A stretch of DNA of 64,000 nt from Halomonas sp. SpR1 (GCF_031010175.1 NZ_JAUAMB010000014.1:1-64000); one strand, 5' to 3'; counted from the first letter of the stretch, positions 26,609-37,058 are shown. Notes: generated from the sequence alone by a model not told the origin. Made by a program: numbers and translations.

Positions 26609-28226
26609 CGCGCTGATAGGGCCGCTGCTATTGGGGCTGTTGATAAGCGGCGCGTTTGAAGCCCTGCTTAAGCCGCGACCGCGCCCTTTTTGGCAGCGCG
26701 GAGTAGCCGCCAATAGTGTGCACCTTGGCACATGGCTACTGCTTTTCGGGCTGCTGGTGTTGCTACTCCAGCGCCCCTGGTTTGCGGTGATGGTATTTCT
26801 CTCGCTGCAACTGGTCGTCGTGCAGTCAAGCAACGCCAAATCGCATACGCTCAACGAGCCGTTTATCTGCCACGACTTTGAGTACTTTTGGGACGCCATT
26901 CTGCACCCGCGCCTCTACGTGCCTTTCTTCGGCGTTGGCTTGGCGATTGCCGCCAGCAGCGCCGCTGCCGTAGCGATTGGTGCGTTCTTTTACTGGGAGG
27001 GCTCGCTGGTATCCAGCGAGGGCGCTAGCCGCTTTTTAACCAATGCAGTGGTGTTAATCGCAGCAGGCGCCCTGCTACTGGCATTCAGCGTACCCAGGCT
27101 GCCTGCCATTACTTTGCGGCCCATAGGTGACATGCACTACCTGGGGCTATTCGCCAGCCTGTGGGCCTACGGCGTGGCGCTGATGCGCTCCCCCGTGCCT
27201 GCGTCTGAGCAATCTCCCTTTCACGCTTTAACAGCGGTGGCGAGTGCGCATCAAGGCGGGCAGCCTCTGCCCAACGTGGTGCTGGTGCAGAGCGAGTCGT
27301 TTTTCGACCCGCGCCCCTGGTGTAAAGAGGTAAACAGCGACCTACTCCCCCATTTCGATGCCACCCGCGCAAGTGCCAGCCTGCATGGCGCGTTAAACGT
27401 GCCCGCCTGGGGCGCCAACACGGTGCGTACCGAGTGCGCTGTACTAACCGGCGTTGCCCCCAGCCAGTGGGGTACGCGTCAATTCAATCCTTACCGCACG
27501 CTTGCTCGTCACCCAATGCCCAGTTTAGCGAGTGCACTAAAAGCGGCAGGTTATCGCACGGTTTGTGTGCACCCTTACCTGGCAAGCTTCTATTTTCGCC
27601 ACAAGGTAATGCCCCAATTAGGCTTTGACCACTTTATAGATATCAATGCTTTCCAGAACAGTGACAAAAATGGTCAGTACGTTAGTGACCAGGCGGTTGC
27701 ACGAAAGATTGGACGGCTGCTTGAAGATGACGATAATAGGCCGCTATTTTTGTTTGTTATCACCATGGAAAATCACGGCCCGCTCCATTTAGAAGCACCA
27801 AACCAGGCGACACTAGCCAATACGCTACCCGGTGCCCCCTGGCCGTTGCCCAACCACCTGCGTGATTTCGCGGTCTATTTGCAGCATTTGAGCGAATCCG
27901 ACAAGATGCTAGCCAGTGTTAAAAATTCGCTAAATACTGCAAAGCGTCCAGGGCTGCTAGGCTGGTATGGGGATCATGTACCGATTCTGCCTGAGGCTTA
28001 TGCGCACTTTACGCCCCCAGATAGCCGCACACCCTACACGGTATGGTCATCAGCGGATTGGAAAACAGCAGATGAGCGGTTGGCAACGGCGCATGGAGCA
28101 ACGACTAATGAGCCACTTGAACTAGCCGCAAACGAACTTGGTGTCCAGTTATTTCAACAGGTGTTTGGACACGATATAAGTAACGATGTGATCAAGGCAG
28201 AACCAGAACCTCAGGAGCAAGAATGA
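26601..28226 (+). CDS. LTA-synthase-like membrane phosphoglycerol/phosphoethanolamine transferase
   Basis: The 541-residue protein has four or five N-terminal membrane segments (about 1-200) and an extracytoplasmic sulfatase-fold domain (about 225-520). In LtaS-like enzymes this fold uses a metal-activated threonine. Here Thr274 in GANTVRTECAVLTG is the likely nucleophile. Metal ligands are expected in QSESFFDP (near 230), ENHGPLH (near 391) and WYGDHVPILPE (near 455). It overlaps the SDR gene by eight bases and the PKS by four. The equivalents are RkpI and WcbQ. I infer that it attaches a phosphoglycerol-type head group to the lipid made by its neighbours; sulfatase or phosphoethanolamine transfer are alternatives. 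Confidence 0.85.
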   Translation: MISALIGPLLLGLLISGAFEALLKPRPRPFWQRGVAANSVHLGTWLLLFGLLVLLLQRPWFAVMVFLSLQLVVVQSSNAKSHTLNEPFICHDFEYFWDAILHPRLYVPFFGVGLAIAASSAAAVAIGAFFYWEGSLVSSEGASRFLTNAVVLIAAGALLLAFSVPRLPAITLRPIGDMHYLGLFASLWAYGVALMRSPVPASEQSPFHALTAVASAHQGGQPLPNVVLVQSESFFDPRPWCKEVNSDLLPHFDATRASASLHGALNVPAWGANTVRTECAVLTGVAPSQWGTRQFNPYRTLARHPMPSLASALKAAGYRTVCVHPYLASFYFRHKVMPQLGFDHFIDINAFQNSDKNGQYVSDQAVARKIGRLLEDDDNRPLFLFVITMENHGPLHLEAPNQATLANTLPGAPWPLPNHLRDFAVYLQHLSESDKMLASVKNSLNTAKRPGLLGWYGDHVPILPEAYAHFTPPDSRTPYTVWSSADWKTADERLATAHGATTNEPLELAANELGVQLFQQVFGHDISNDVIKAEPEPQEQE

Positions 28227-31200
28227 CTAAACGCGTTGCCATTATCGGCGCCGCCCATCGTTTCCCCGGCACCACCCCTGAAACGTTCTGGCAGGACCTG
28301 CAAGCCGAAAAAGATTTAGTTACCGAAGTGGCCGCCGATCGCTGGAGCCACGACGCCTTTTTGCACCCGGATAAGCGCCACCCCGGCACCAGCGTGACCT
28401 TTGCCGCCGGCAGCCTGGGCGATATCAGCGGATTTGACGCTGAGTTTTTTGGTATTTCGCCCCGCGAAGCGGCCAATATGGATCCCCAGCAGCGCATGCT
28501 CTTGGAGCTCGCCTGGGAAGCCATGGAAAACGCCAGCATTCTGCCCAGCTCCCTGCGTGGCAGCCAGTGCGGGGTATTTTTAGGCGTTGCCAGTCTCGAC
28601 TACTCTTATCGCATCGCAGACGATATGGCGTCGATCGATGCCTCCACCGCCACCGGCAACACCTCCAGCATTGCCTCGAATCGACTGTCATATGTCTTCG
28701 ACTTACACGGCCCCAGCATGTCGCTGGATACCGCCTGTTCGTCCTCAATGGTGGCCTTTCACCAAGCCTGCCAATCGATTCGCAGTGGCGAGACCAATAT
28801 GGCGCTGGCAGGCGGTATTAGCCTTCACCTGCACCCCTATGGCTTTATCATTTTCTCCAAAGCCAGCATGCTCTCGCCTACTGGCCGCTGTCAGGTTTTC
28901 GATGAAGCGGGCAATGGCTATGTGCGCTCGGAAGGGGCAGGCATTTTCCTGCTCAAGGATTACGACCAGGCGGTCGCCGACGGCGACAACATTATTGCCG
29001 TAGTGGCAGGCTCGGCGGTCAACACCGACGGTCACAAATCCGGCCTGACGGTACCTAACCCCAGCGCCCAAATTGACTTGATGAAGCGCGCCTATCAGCA
29101 GGCGGGCATCTCGCCGGATGAGATCGACTACCTGGAAGCTCACGGTACCGGCACCGCCGTCGGCGACCCGATCGAGACCCGCGCGATTGGTGAAGCGCTC
29201 GGCCAGCAGCGTAAAACCCCGCTGCTGATTGGCTCGGTAAAAAGCAACCTGGGTCACCTGGAGACCGCCTCCGGCGTCGCCGGGCTGGCCAAGGCGCTCT
29301 ACAGTATTCAGCACCGCGAAGTCCCCGCCACCATTGGCATTCGCAAACTCAATCCACGCATCAAGTTTGATGAGTGGAATATCTCGGTCGTCACCAAGGC
29401 ACAGCCGCTGAAGCAGCAGGGCCGCTTGGTCATTGGCATTAACTCCTTCGGTTTTGGCGGCGCCAACGCCCACGTTATTTTGGAAAGCCCACCCGAGCGA
29501 GCCAAACCCGAACCACAGGCGCCGGACGCACCGCTACCCATTCGCCTTAGTGCCCGCAGCGAAGCCGCGCTCAGCCAAAGCGCTGAATCCCTTGCTAGCT
29601 ATTTGCGTGAAAACGACTTGCGCGAAAACGACGGCACCGGCTTCTACGATATCGCCTACACGCTGTTCAACCGCCGTGACCAGCATAGCCACGGCGCGCT
29701 GCTGTTCGCCCAAACGGCGGAAGAAGCCGCCACGCGACTCAGCGAGTTTGCCGCCGGTGAAGCAAACAGCGTCACCACCCTGGAACGCCTACCCAACGCA
29801 GTAGGCCCGGTGTTCGTTTACGACGGTAACGGCTGCCAGTGGGAAACCATGGGGCACGACCTACTCGCCGAATCGGCGGTTTTCGCTGAGGCCATTGACC
29901 GCGTTGACGCCCTCTTTCAACAGCACGGCAATTTCTCGCTACGCGCCGAGCTTGAAGGTCGTAATAATGAACAGGAAAGTGCTGGCAACCGCTTCGCGCT
30001 GACCGAAATCGCCCAGCCGGCGCTGTTTGCCCTGCAAGTGGCGCTGACCGAGTGGCTGCGTGATCAAGGCATTACGCCCAAGGCAGTCTTCGGCCATAGC
30101 GTGGGTGAAGTAGCCGCCGCCTGGGCCAGTGGTGCATTAAGCCTGGAAGATGCGGTGAAAGTGATTTACTACCGCAGCGACTACCAGGGAAAAACCCGTG
30201 GTCAAGGCGAAATGACCGCCGTGGCCATGAGCGCCGACGATATTGAAACGTGGCTTGAAAAGCCCGAGTTCAATCAGGTTTGCCTGGCCGGTATTAACAG
30301 CCCGAAAGGTATTACCCTGGCAGGCGATAGCCAGCAGCTAGGCACCCTGGAAGCCGCCCTGAGCGAGCAGGATATCTTTGCCAAGCGCCTGCCGCTGGAC
30401 TACGCCTTCCACAGCCCGGCGATGGACAGCATTGAAGCAGGGGTGATTGACGCGCTGGCGGATATTACCCCGCGCCCCACGCAGATCCCCTACTACTCCA
30501 CCGTGACCGGCACGCTAAGTGACGGTCTTGAGCTGGGCGCCACCTACTGGTGGAAAAATATTCGGGAGCCGGTGCTGTTTGACGCCGCCGCTAGTGCGCT
30601 GATGGAACAGGGCTACAACGTCTTTGTAGAGATTGGTGCCCACCCCATTCTGCGCCGTTACCTCAATGAGTCGCTCCGCCAGTCAGAGCGCCCCGGGTTG
30701 GTCTTTGGCACCATCGAGCGCCATAAGCCGGGCCTTGAGGGTTTGCAGCGCTGCTTGAGTCAAGTGCTGTTAAGCGGTCTTGCCATGGGTAGCCGCTACT
30801 TCCCAGTGGAAGGGCAACGCGTGCCATTACCCCGCTATGCCTGGCAGCGTAGCCACCACTGGGTACACGGCACCAACGACAGCCAAGGCCTGCTTTCTCG
30901 CTACTACCAGCACCCGCTGCTGGGCTATCCTTTAGCCCAGCACGAACACACCTGGGAAAGCCAGCTCGACACCCAGCGCCAGCCGTGGCTGGCTGACCAC
31001 GTAGTGGGTGAAGGCGCGGTGTTCCCTGGCGCCGGTTTTGTGGAGCTAACGTTAGCGGCGGCGCTGCAGCTAAAAGACTCCCCACTACTGGATATCGAAG
31101 AGCTGGAAATCCGCGCCCCGCTGCTACTGGATGGCCCCCATGGCCGCACCATGCGGCTGACCTACCTGCCGGAAGATGGCCGCTTGGAGATCCACTCCCG

Positions 31201-34200
31201 CGAGCCAGCCACCGGGGTTGAGTGGCAATTGAATGCCGTGGCCCGCACCATGCGCGAAAGTCGTGGTTTCCTGCTCAACCGAAAAGCGCCGGTGCTGCCT
31301 ACACGTGCCCCGGATTACACACTGGCAGACCACCTGGAGATGGCCGAACGTATTGGCCTGCACTACGGCCCCGCCTTCCAGGCGATATCCCAGGGCTGGA
31401 TTGAAGGTGATGCGGTGATTGGCGAAATCGCCCTCTCGGATGACGTCCAGGCGCAGCTCAGCAACCTTCACCTGCACCCCGGCATTCTGGATAGCGCCTT
31501 CCAGATGTTTATCCCGCTGCTCGCCCAGCATAGCGAGTTTGCTTCCCAGCTCGCCTTTGTGCCGGTGCGCGTGGGGCGCATTCAAGTCAATACCCAGGCG
31601 GGCGTGCCGGTCATCGCCCGTGCCGTGATGGGCAAACGTGCGCCGCACTCCTTCACTGCTGATTTCGAGCTGTATGACGCCGCCGGTAATGCGGTCGCCG
31701 TATTGAGCAAAACCCGCTTCAAAGCGATTCGTCTCAACCGTGCCCATCACCAGCACTTCAGCTATTTGGATGTGGAACTCACCCCAGCGCCAATGCAGGC
31801 AGAACCGCTAGCACTGCCTGCCGATGCGCTCGCCCGCCTGGCCGATATCGCCAGCGCTTACGGCGAAAGCACTGGCCAGCGTTACGGCAACGAAGTCGCC
31901 CCGCTGCTCGACAGCCTCAGTGAAGCCTTCGCCCAGCAAAACGCTGTTGCTGATAATGCTGTTGCTGATAATGCCGAAGCCGATGAAGCCCAGCACTCGC
32001 CAGACGTTATCTGGCAGTTGCTAGTACAGGACTACCCCGACTACTTTGCGCCCATTCACCTGGTGGGCCGTTTAGGATTTCACCAGCAGGCGCTACGCAG
32101 CGGCACCAGCGATCTTGAAGCGCTGGGCATTAGCCACGACCAGCTGGCACGCTTGAACCGTGTGCTGGTGGGTGAGAGCGGCTGGCAGGCATTGGCAGGC
32201 GAGTTAGCCGAGCTGATCGATGCCCTGATAGCAGAGCTCCCCGTGGGGCAGCGCTTGCAACTGCTGGAAGCAGGCCCCAGCGCGCCTGCGTTGGGCGAAC
32301 GGTTGCTGGAACGCAGCGCCCAGGCGCTTTATCACGACCTTACCCACTATCGTGTTATTACCACCCTCGATAGCACCCGCCATCAGGCGGAGCAGCTGCA
32401 AGAACGCTTCCCGCTGATGGATATTCAACACCTGGGGCAAGATGACGCCACCGCGCTTACTGCCCCTGCTGGCGTTGAAAAAGCCCAACTGGCGTTTGTC
32501 AGCGTGGACATCACCCAACCTGCCGCCACGCGTCAGTTGATTGAGGCGCTACCAGCGCAACTGGCCCCCGGCGCCCAGGTCATGCTGATCGGTATCGCCC
32601 CCAGTCGCTGGTTAGATGATCTACTGGCCACACCTGGCATTGATCAAACCGCCCTGGAGCAAGAAGCGCTGATCGGCTGGCTAAACGACCAAGGCTTTGT
32701 GGTTTCCGCGTCGATGGCGCTGGAAGAGAGTGACAACGGTGCCTACCTGCTCCATGCACACTACCCGTTTGACACCGCCGCAAGTACACCAAGCACCGCT
32801 CAGCGGCGTCATTTGGTCGTCGCGGATCACCACAGCGAAGGGCTCGCCGCCAGCTTGGTCGAAGCGCTGCAATCGCTAGGCGCCCCGGCCCTGCTCAGCC
32901 TTAACCAAAGTGCACCCGCCGAGTTATTGGAGCACGCTTTAACTCAGCCAGCGCTAGCCCAACCCGCACTGGGCGAGCATGCTGAGCTACCACTCAATGT
33001 GATTGACCTGCGCGACCTCGGCGCCAGCAGCACTGAGGCGCAAACCGCACGCTGTGAGCACGCACTACAGTGGACGCTAGCCCTGGAGCAGCACTCCCTC
33101 GCCGCCTCCCTGTGGCTAGTGACCAACGGCCTTAGCGCGCTCTGGCAGACAACGACTGACTCTGGCCTTAGCGATAGCGAAGCCCTTAGCGATAGAGAAG
33201 CCCCTGGAGATGCCGCACTGTGGGGCTTTGGCCGCTCGCTGGCCAACGAAGCAGTAGGCCATAACGTCTACCTGCTGGATGTACCCGCGGCGATGAGCGC
33301 CCCCGCGCTACAAACCTGGGCGCAACTGCTGGCCCAACCGGATAGCGAAAATGAAGCGCTGATCGATAACCATGGTCGTCGCTTCGCTACCCGACTACGC
33401 ACGCTACCGGCGCCCCGTCCAGCAGCAGCGGATCAAAGCGGGCCATCGCACCAAGCAATGACGCTGGGCTTCTCCATGCCTGGGCAGTTGCGTCAGTTGA
33501 CCTGGCGCCCGCGTCCGCTTCCAGAAGCCGGTGCCGATGAGGTGGCCGTTCGTGTCAAAGCTACCGGGCTTAACTTCCGCGATGTGATGTACACACTCGG
33601 TCTGCTCTCCGATGAAGCGATTGAGAACGGCTTTGCCGGGCCAACCCTGGGGCTTGAGTTTTCGGGCGTGGTCGAAAGCGTGGGTAGCAACGTCACCCAC
33701 CTAACGCCAGGGCAAGCCGTGGTCGGTTTCGGCCCCGCCAGCTTCAGCGATAAGGTGATCGCCAGCCAGCACGCCGTGGCACCGCTGCCAGAGGGCATCA
33801 GCTTTGCCGCCGCTGCGACGATCCCGACGACCTTCTTTACGGTCTACTACGCGCTTAAACACCTGGCGCGGGTAGAGCCTGGCGAGAAAGTGCTGATTCA
33901 CGGTGCAGCAGGCGGTGTGGGTATCGCCGCGCTGCAAATTGCCCAGTGGCTGGGGGCGGAAATTTACGCCACGGTGGGCTCCGAAGAGAAACGCGACTTC
34001 CTGCGGCTGATGGGCATCGAGCGGCTCTATGACTCGCGCTCGCTCACCTTCGCCGAAGAGATCCTCGAAGACACCCAGGGCGAAGGCGTCGATGTGGTAC
34101 TTAACTCATTGGCCGGAGAAGCGATCAACCAGAACCTGCGCGCCCTGCGCCCGTTCGGCCGCTTCCTGGAGCTGGGTAAACGCGACTTCTACGAAAACAC

Positions 34201-35701
34201 TCATATTGGCCTGCGCCCGTTCCGCAACAACCTAAGCTACTTCGGTATCGATTCCGACCAGCTAATGAAGGTGCAGCCCGCACTTACCCAACGCCTGTTT
34301 GGCGAGATGATGGCGCTGTTTAACGACGGCACCCTAAGCCCGCTGCCGTTTACCTCGTTCAGCCACACCCAGGTAATTGACGCCTTCCGCTATATGCAGC
34401 AGGCTCGCCAGATCGGCAAAGTCGTAGTGACCTACGAACAGCCTATCGCACCGCCGAAAAACGACGTGCTAGGCACCGCAACGATGCAGCTGACAGCGGA
34501 TGCCAGCTACCTGGTAACCGGCGGTCTGGGTGGTTTTGGGTTAAGAACGGCTCAATGGCTGGTCGATAAAGGCGCACGGCAGCTGATTCTGCTCAGCCGC
34601 AGTGGCCCAGCCAGTGAAGAGGCCCAAGCAGCGATTACGGCCTTTGAACAGCAAGGCGTTACGGTGCTCGCCACCGCCTGCGACATCACCGACCGCGCCG
34701 CGCTGGCCGATGTACTGGAGCGCGCCAAGGGTGAACTCGCACCGCTACGCGGCATTGTGCATGCTGCCACAGTGATCGACGACGGCTTGATCCGCAACCT
34801 GGATGCCGAACGCATTCAGAAAGTGTTGGCCCCCAAAATCGACGGTGCACGCCATCTCGATGCGCTCACCCGCGAGGCCGAGCTGGACTTCTTCGTACTC
34901 TACTCGTCGGCGACCACGCTGTTCGGCAACCCCGGTCAGGCTAACTATGTCGCCGCCAACCACTGGTTGGAAGCGTTTGCCGCCAATCGCCGTGCCGCGG
35001 GCTTACCGGCCACCTGTGTACGCTGGGGCGCGATTGAAGATGTCGGCTTCCTGGCCCGCAACACCCGTACCCGGGATGCGCTGCAAGAGCGCCTCGGCGG
35101 CTCCGCTCTACGCTCGGATGACGCGCTGAAAGTACTCGAACAGATGCTGCTGGCCCCAGGGCCAAGCCTAGGCGTGCTGGAACTGGAGTGGGGTGCGCTT
35201 GCGCGCTTCTTACCGACGGCCGAAGCACCGCGCTTTAACGAAATTGCCCGCGCCAGCGACGACGACGGCAGCGCCGATGCCGACGACGACATCAGTGCCC
35301 TGCTGGCCGATCTCTCCCCTGAGGAGCTGCACAGCGCGGTCACCGACCTGCTGCGTGCTGAGCTGGCCAGCATTCTGCTGGTGGATGAAGAGAAGCTCGA
35401 TATTCACCGCTCGGTCTACGATATGGGCTTTGACTCCCTGATGGGGGTTGAACTAATGACCGCTATCGAGAACCGCCTGGGCGTTCAGGTGTCAGTAATG
35501 GTGCTCAGTGAAGCATCGACCCTCGACAAACTGGCGGGCGTGCTGATTCAGAAAATGCACCAGCACGACGATGTTGAAGACGCTCCGCAGGATGCGATAG
35601 CCTCACTGGCCGCTCAACATGGCACTGAAGATTTAGGCACCGAAGGGGACACCTCTAAGCCTGCGTCTGCCTCCTCATCACCCGCGACTGAGACTCCATG
35701 A
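28223..35701 (+). CDS. Fully reducing type I polyketide/fatty acid synthase (RkpA/WcbR-like)
   Basis: This 2492-residue iterative-type synthase has domains in the order KS, AT, DH, degenerate methyltransferase-like linker, ER, KR, ACP. Key residues are KS Cys172, His307 and His345; AT Ser626 in GHSVGE; DH His926 in HVVGEGAVFPGAG; ER NADPH loop GAAGGVG (1894-1900); KR GGLGGFG (2100-2106) with Tyr2242; and ACP Ser2405 in GFDSL. All reductive sites look intact, so a saturated chain is expected. The 1200-1730 region includes EAGPSAPALG where a methyltransferase would have its SAM loop, probably inactive. There is no thioesterase; the oxoamine synthase gene that begins at its stop codon could release the chain. 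The ATG overlaps the stop of the preceding gene. Confidence 0.95.
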   Translation: MTKRVAIIGAAHRFPGTTPETFWQDLQAEKDLVTEVAADRWSHDAFLHPDKRHPGTSVTFAAGSLGDISGFDAEFFGISPREAANMDPQQRMLLELAWEAMENASILPSSLRGSQCGVFLGVASLDYSYRIADDMASIDASTATGNTSSIASNRLSYVFDLHGPSMSLDTACSSSMVAFHQACQSIRSGETNMALAGGISLHLHPYGFIIFSKASMLSPTGRCQVFDEAGNGYVRSEGAGIFLLKDYDQAVADGDNIIAVVAGSAVNTDGHKSGLTVPNPSAQIDLMKRAYQQAGISPDEIDYLEAHGTGTAVGDPIETRAIGEALGQQRKTPLLIGSVKSNLGHLETASGVAGLAKALYSIQHREVPATIGIRKLNPRIKFDEWNISVVTKAQPLKQQGRLVIGINSFGFGGANAHVILESPPERAKPEPQAPDAPLPIRLSARSEAALSQSAESLASYLRENDLRENDGTGFYDIAYTLFNRRDQHSHGALLFAQTAEEAATRLSEFAAGEANSVTTLERLPNAVGPVFVYDGNGCQWETMGHDLLAESAVFAEAIDRVDALFQQHGNFSLRAELEGRNNEQESAGNRFALTEIAQPALFALQVALTEWLRDQGITPKAVFGHSVGEVAAAWASGALSLEDAVKVIYYRSDYQGKTRGQGEMTAVAMSADDIETWLEKPEFNQVCLAGINSPKGITLAGDSQQLGTLEAALSEQDIFAKRLPLDYAFHSPAMDSIEAGVIDALADITPRPTQIPYYSTVTGTLSDGLELGATYWWKNIREPVLFDAAASALMEQGYNVFVEIGAHPILRRYLNESLRQSERPGLVFGTIERHKPGLEGLQRCLSQVLLSGLAMGSRYFPVEGQRVPLPRYAWQRSHHWVHGTNDSQGLLSRYYQHPLLGYPLAQHEHTWESQLDTQRQPWLADHVVGEGAVFPGAGFVELTLAAALQLKDSPLLDIEELEIRAPLLLDGPHGRTMRLTYLPEDGRLEIHSREPATGVEWQLNAVARTMRESRGFLLNRKAPVLPTRAPDYTLADHLEMAERIGLHYGPAFQAISQGWIEGDAVIGEIALSDDVQAQLSNLHLHPGILDSAFQMFIPLLAQHSEFASQLAFVPVRVGRIQVNTQAGVPVIARAVMGKRAPHSFTADFELYDAAGNAVAVLSKTRFKAIRLNRAHHQHFSYLDVELTPAPMQAEPLALPADALARLADIASAYGESTGQRYGNEVAPLLDSLSEAFAQQNAVADNAVADNAEADEAQHSPDVIWQLLVQDYPDYFAPIHLVGRLGFHQQALRSGTSDLEALGISHDQLARLNRVLVGESGWQALAGELAELIDALIAELPVGQRLQLLEAGPSAPALGERLLERSAQALYHDLTHYRVITTLDSTRHQAEQLQERFPLMDIQHLGQDDATALTAPAGVEKAQLAFVSVDITQPAATRQLIEALPAQLAPGAQVMLIGIAPSRWLDDLLATPGIDQTALEQEALIGWLNDQGFVVSASMALEESDNGAYLLHAHYPFDTAASTPSTAQRRHLVVADHHSEGLAASLVEALQSLGAPALLSLNQSAPAELLEHALTQPALAQPALGEHAELPLNVIDLRDLGASSTEAQTARCEHALQWTLALEQHSLAASLWLVTNGLSALWQTTTDSGLSDSEALSDREAPGDAALWGFGRSLANEAVGHNVYLLDVPAAMSAPALQTWAQLLAQPDSENEALIDNHGRRFATRLRTLPAPRPAAADQSGPSHQAMTLGFSMPGQLRQLTWRPRPLPEAGADEVAVRVKATGLNFRDVMYTLGLLSDEAIENGFAGPTLGLEFSGVVESVGSNVTHLTPGQAVVGFGPASFSDKVIASQHAVAPLPEGISFAAAATIPTTFFTVYYALKHLARVEPGEKVLIHGAAGGVGIAALQIAQWLGAEIYATVGSEEKRDFLRLMGIERLYDSRSLTFAEEILEDTQGEGVDVVLNSLAGEAINQNLRALRPFGRFLELGKRDFYENTHIGLRPFRNNLSYFGIDSDQLMKVQPALTQRLFGEMMALFNDGTLSPLPFTSFSHTQVIDAFRYMQQARQIGKVVVTYEQPIAPPKNDVLGTATMQLTADASYLVTGGLGGFGLRTAQWLVDKGARQLILLSRSGPASEEAQAAITAFEQQGVTVLATACDITDRAALADVLERAKGELAPLRGIVHAATVIDDGLIRNLDAERIQKVLAPKIDGARHLDALTREAELDFFVLYSSATTLFGNPGQANYVAANHWLEAFAANRRAAGLPATCVRWGAIEDVGFLARNTRTRDALQERLGGSALRSDDALKVLEQMLLAPGPSLGVLELEWGALARFLPTAEAPRFNEIARASDDDGSADADDDISALLADLSPEELHSAVTDLLRAELASILLVDEEKLDIHRSVYDMGFDSLMGVELMTAIENRLGVQVSVMVLSEASTLDKLAGVLIQKMHQHDDVEDAPQDAIASLAAQHGTEDLGTEGDTSKPASASSSPATETP

Positions 35702-37023
35702 CCGCTAAGCGCTCTGAACTGAAACAGCAACTGCTGGAAAAAGCACGCAAGCGCACCGTGCCACGTGCTGCCAGCGCCGCCGCCCCGTCTCTCAATGGGC
35801 ATAGCAGTGAACAGCGCATGGTGCCGGAGCGCTTTACACGCTTTGACGCCCAACCGGGCTATCAGCAAATCGCCATGATGCGCCAGGCCGCCGAACAGTT
35901 AGGCTTGGTCGACCCGTTTTTCAAGGTGCATGAAGGCACCGCCGGGGCGACCAGCGTGATCAATGGCCAGACCTGTATCAACTTTGCCAGCTACAACTAC
36001 CTCGGCTTCTCAGGCGACCCGCGCATCAATCAAGCCGCCTGCGATGCAGTGGCGCGTTACGGCACCTCGGTCTCCGCCAGTCGCGTGGTCTCCGGGGAAC
36101 GGCCTATTCACCAAGAGTTGGAACAGGCCCTGGCCACCGCCTACGACGTTGAGGACGCCGTGGTGTTTGTGAGTGGCCACGCAACCAATGTCTCCACCCT
36201 GGGCCACCTGCTGGGCCCCAAGGATTTAGTGCTCCACGACGAGTATATCCATAACAGCTCGTTAGTTGGCGCGCAGCTTTCCGGCGCCAAGCGCATGTCG
36301 TTTAGCCATAACGACCCCGCTGCGCTGGAAGCCCTGCTGGCCCGTCACCGGCATCAGTTTGAACGCGTACTGGTGGTGATTGAAGGGCTCTACAGCATGG
36401 ATGGCGACATCCCAGAGCTGCCCCGTTTTATCGAGCTCAAGCAGCGCTACCAGTCCTGGCTGATGGTCGATGAAGCCCACTCCTTTGGTGTCATGGGCGA
36501 CACCGGCCTGGGGCTGCGCGAGTATTTCGATATCGACCCGCGTGATGTGGATATCTGGATGGGCACCATGAGCAAAGCCATGGCTGGCTGCGGTGGCTAT
36601 ATCGCGGGCAGCAAACCGCTGGTGGAAACGCTACGCTACCTGGCTCCCGGCTTCCTATACAGCGTGGGCATGCCTGCCCAGGTCGCCGCCCCTTCACTCG
36701 CCGCGCTGCACCTGATGCAGCAAGAGCCCGAACGAGTACAGCGCCTGCACGCCATCTCCCGCTACTTTCTTGAACAGGCCACTGCCCGCGGGTTAGATAC
36801 GGGCAAAAGCATCGGCGCTGCGGTCGTACCGGTGATTATTGGCAGCTCTGCGTCGGCTGCCAGGCTCTCCAATGCCCTGCTGGAACAGCACATCAACGTA
36901 CAGCCGATTCTGCACCCGGCGGTACCCGAAAAAAGCGCACGTTTACGCTTCTTTCTCTCCTGTGACCACACCCAGGCGCACATTGACCAAACCCTTGATG
37001 CGCTCACCGCGCTACTGCCATAA
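35698..37023 (+). CDS. Alpha-oxoamine synthase (RkpG/WcbT-like)
   Basis: The 441-residue protein belongs to the PLP-dependent alpha-oxoamine synthases (AONS, KBL, ALAS, serine palmitoyltransferase), which condense an amino acid with an acyl thioester and release CO2. The PLP lysine is K293 in TMSKAMAGCGGY, and the PLP-ring motif is VDEAHSFGVMG (near 258-268). An N-terminal extension of about 55 residues precedes the fold. The ATG overlaps the PKS stop by four bases, implying coupled production. No biotin genes are nearby, so biotin synthesis is unlikely. I infer that it takes the acyl chain from the PKS ACP to make a long-chain 3-keto-amine, as Fum8 does in fumonisin synthesis. Confidence 0.9.
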   Translation: MTAKRSELKQQLLEKARKRTVPRAASAAAPSLNGHSSEQRMVPERFTRFDAQPGYQQIAMMRQAAEQLGLVDPFFKVHEGTAGATSVINGQTCINFASYNYLGFSGDPRINQAACDAVARYGTSVSASRVVSGERPIHQELEQALATAYDVEDAVVFVSGHATNVSTLGHLLGPKDLVLHDEYIHNSSLVGAQLSGAKRMSFSHNDPAALEALLARHRHQFERVLVVIEGLYSMDGDIPELPRFIELKQRYQSWLMVDEAHSFGVMGDTGLGLREYFDIDPRDVDIWMGTMSKAMAGCGGYIAGSKPLVETLRYLAPGFLYSVGMPAQVAAPSLAALHLMQQEPERVQRLHAISRYFLEQATARGLDTGKSIGAAVVPVIIGSSASAARLSNALLEQHINVQPILHPAVPEKSARLRFFLSCDHTQAHIDQTLDALTALLP

Positions 37024-37058
37024 TTTTGTAACGCTTTTCCAGACGCAAGGATGATGGC

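Noticed and set aside
28401-35441. Several long frames on the opposite strand and in alternative frames of the PKS
   Set aside because: They are shadows of a high-GC coding sequence. The main frame has intact catalytic motifs from end to end.
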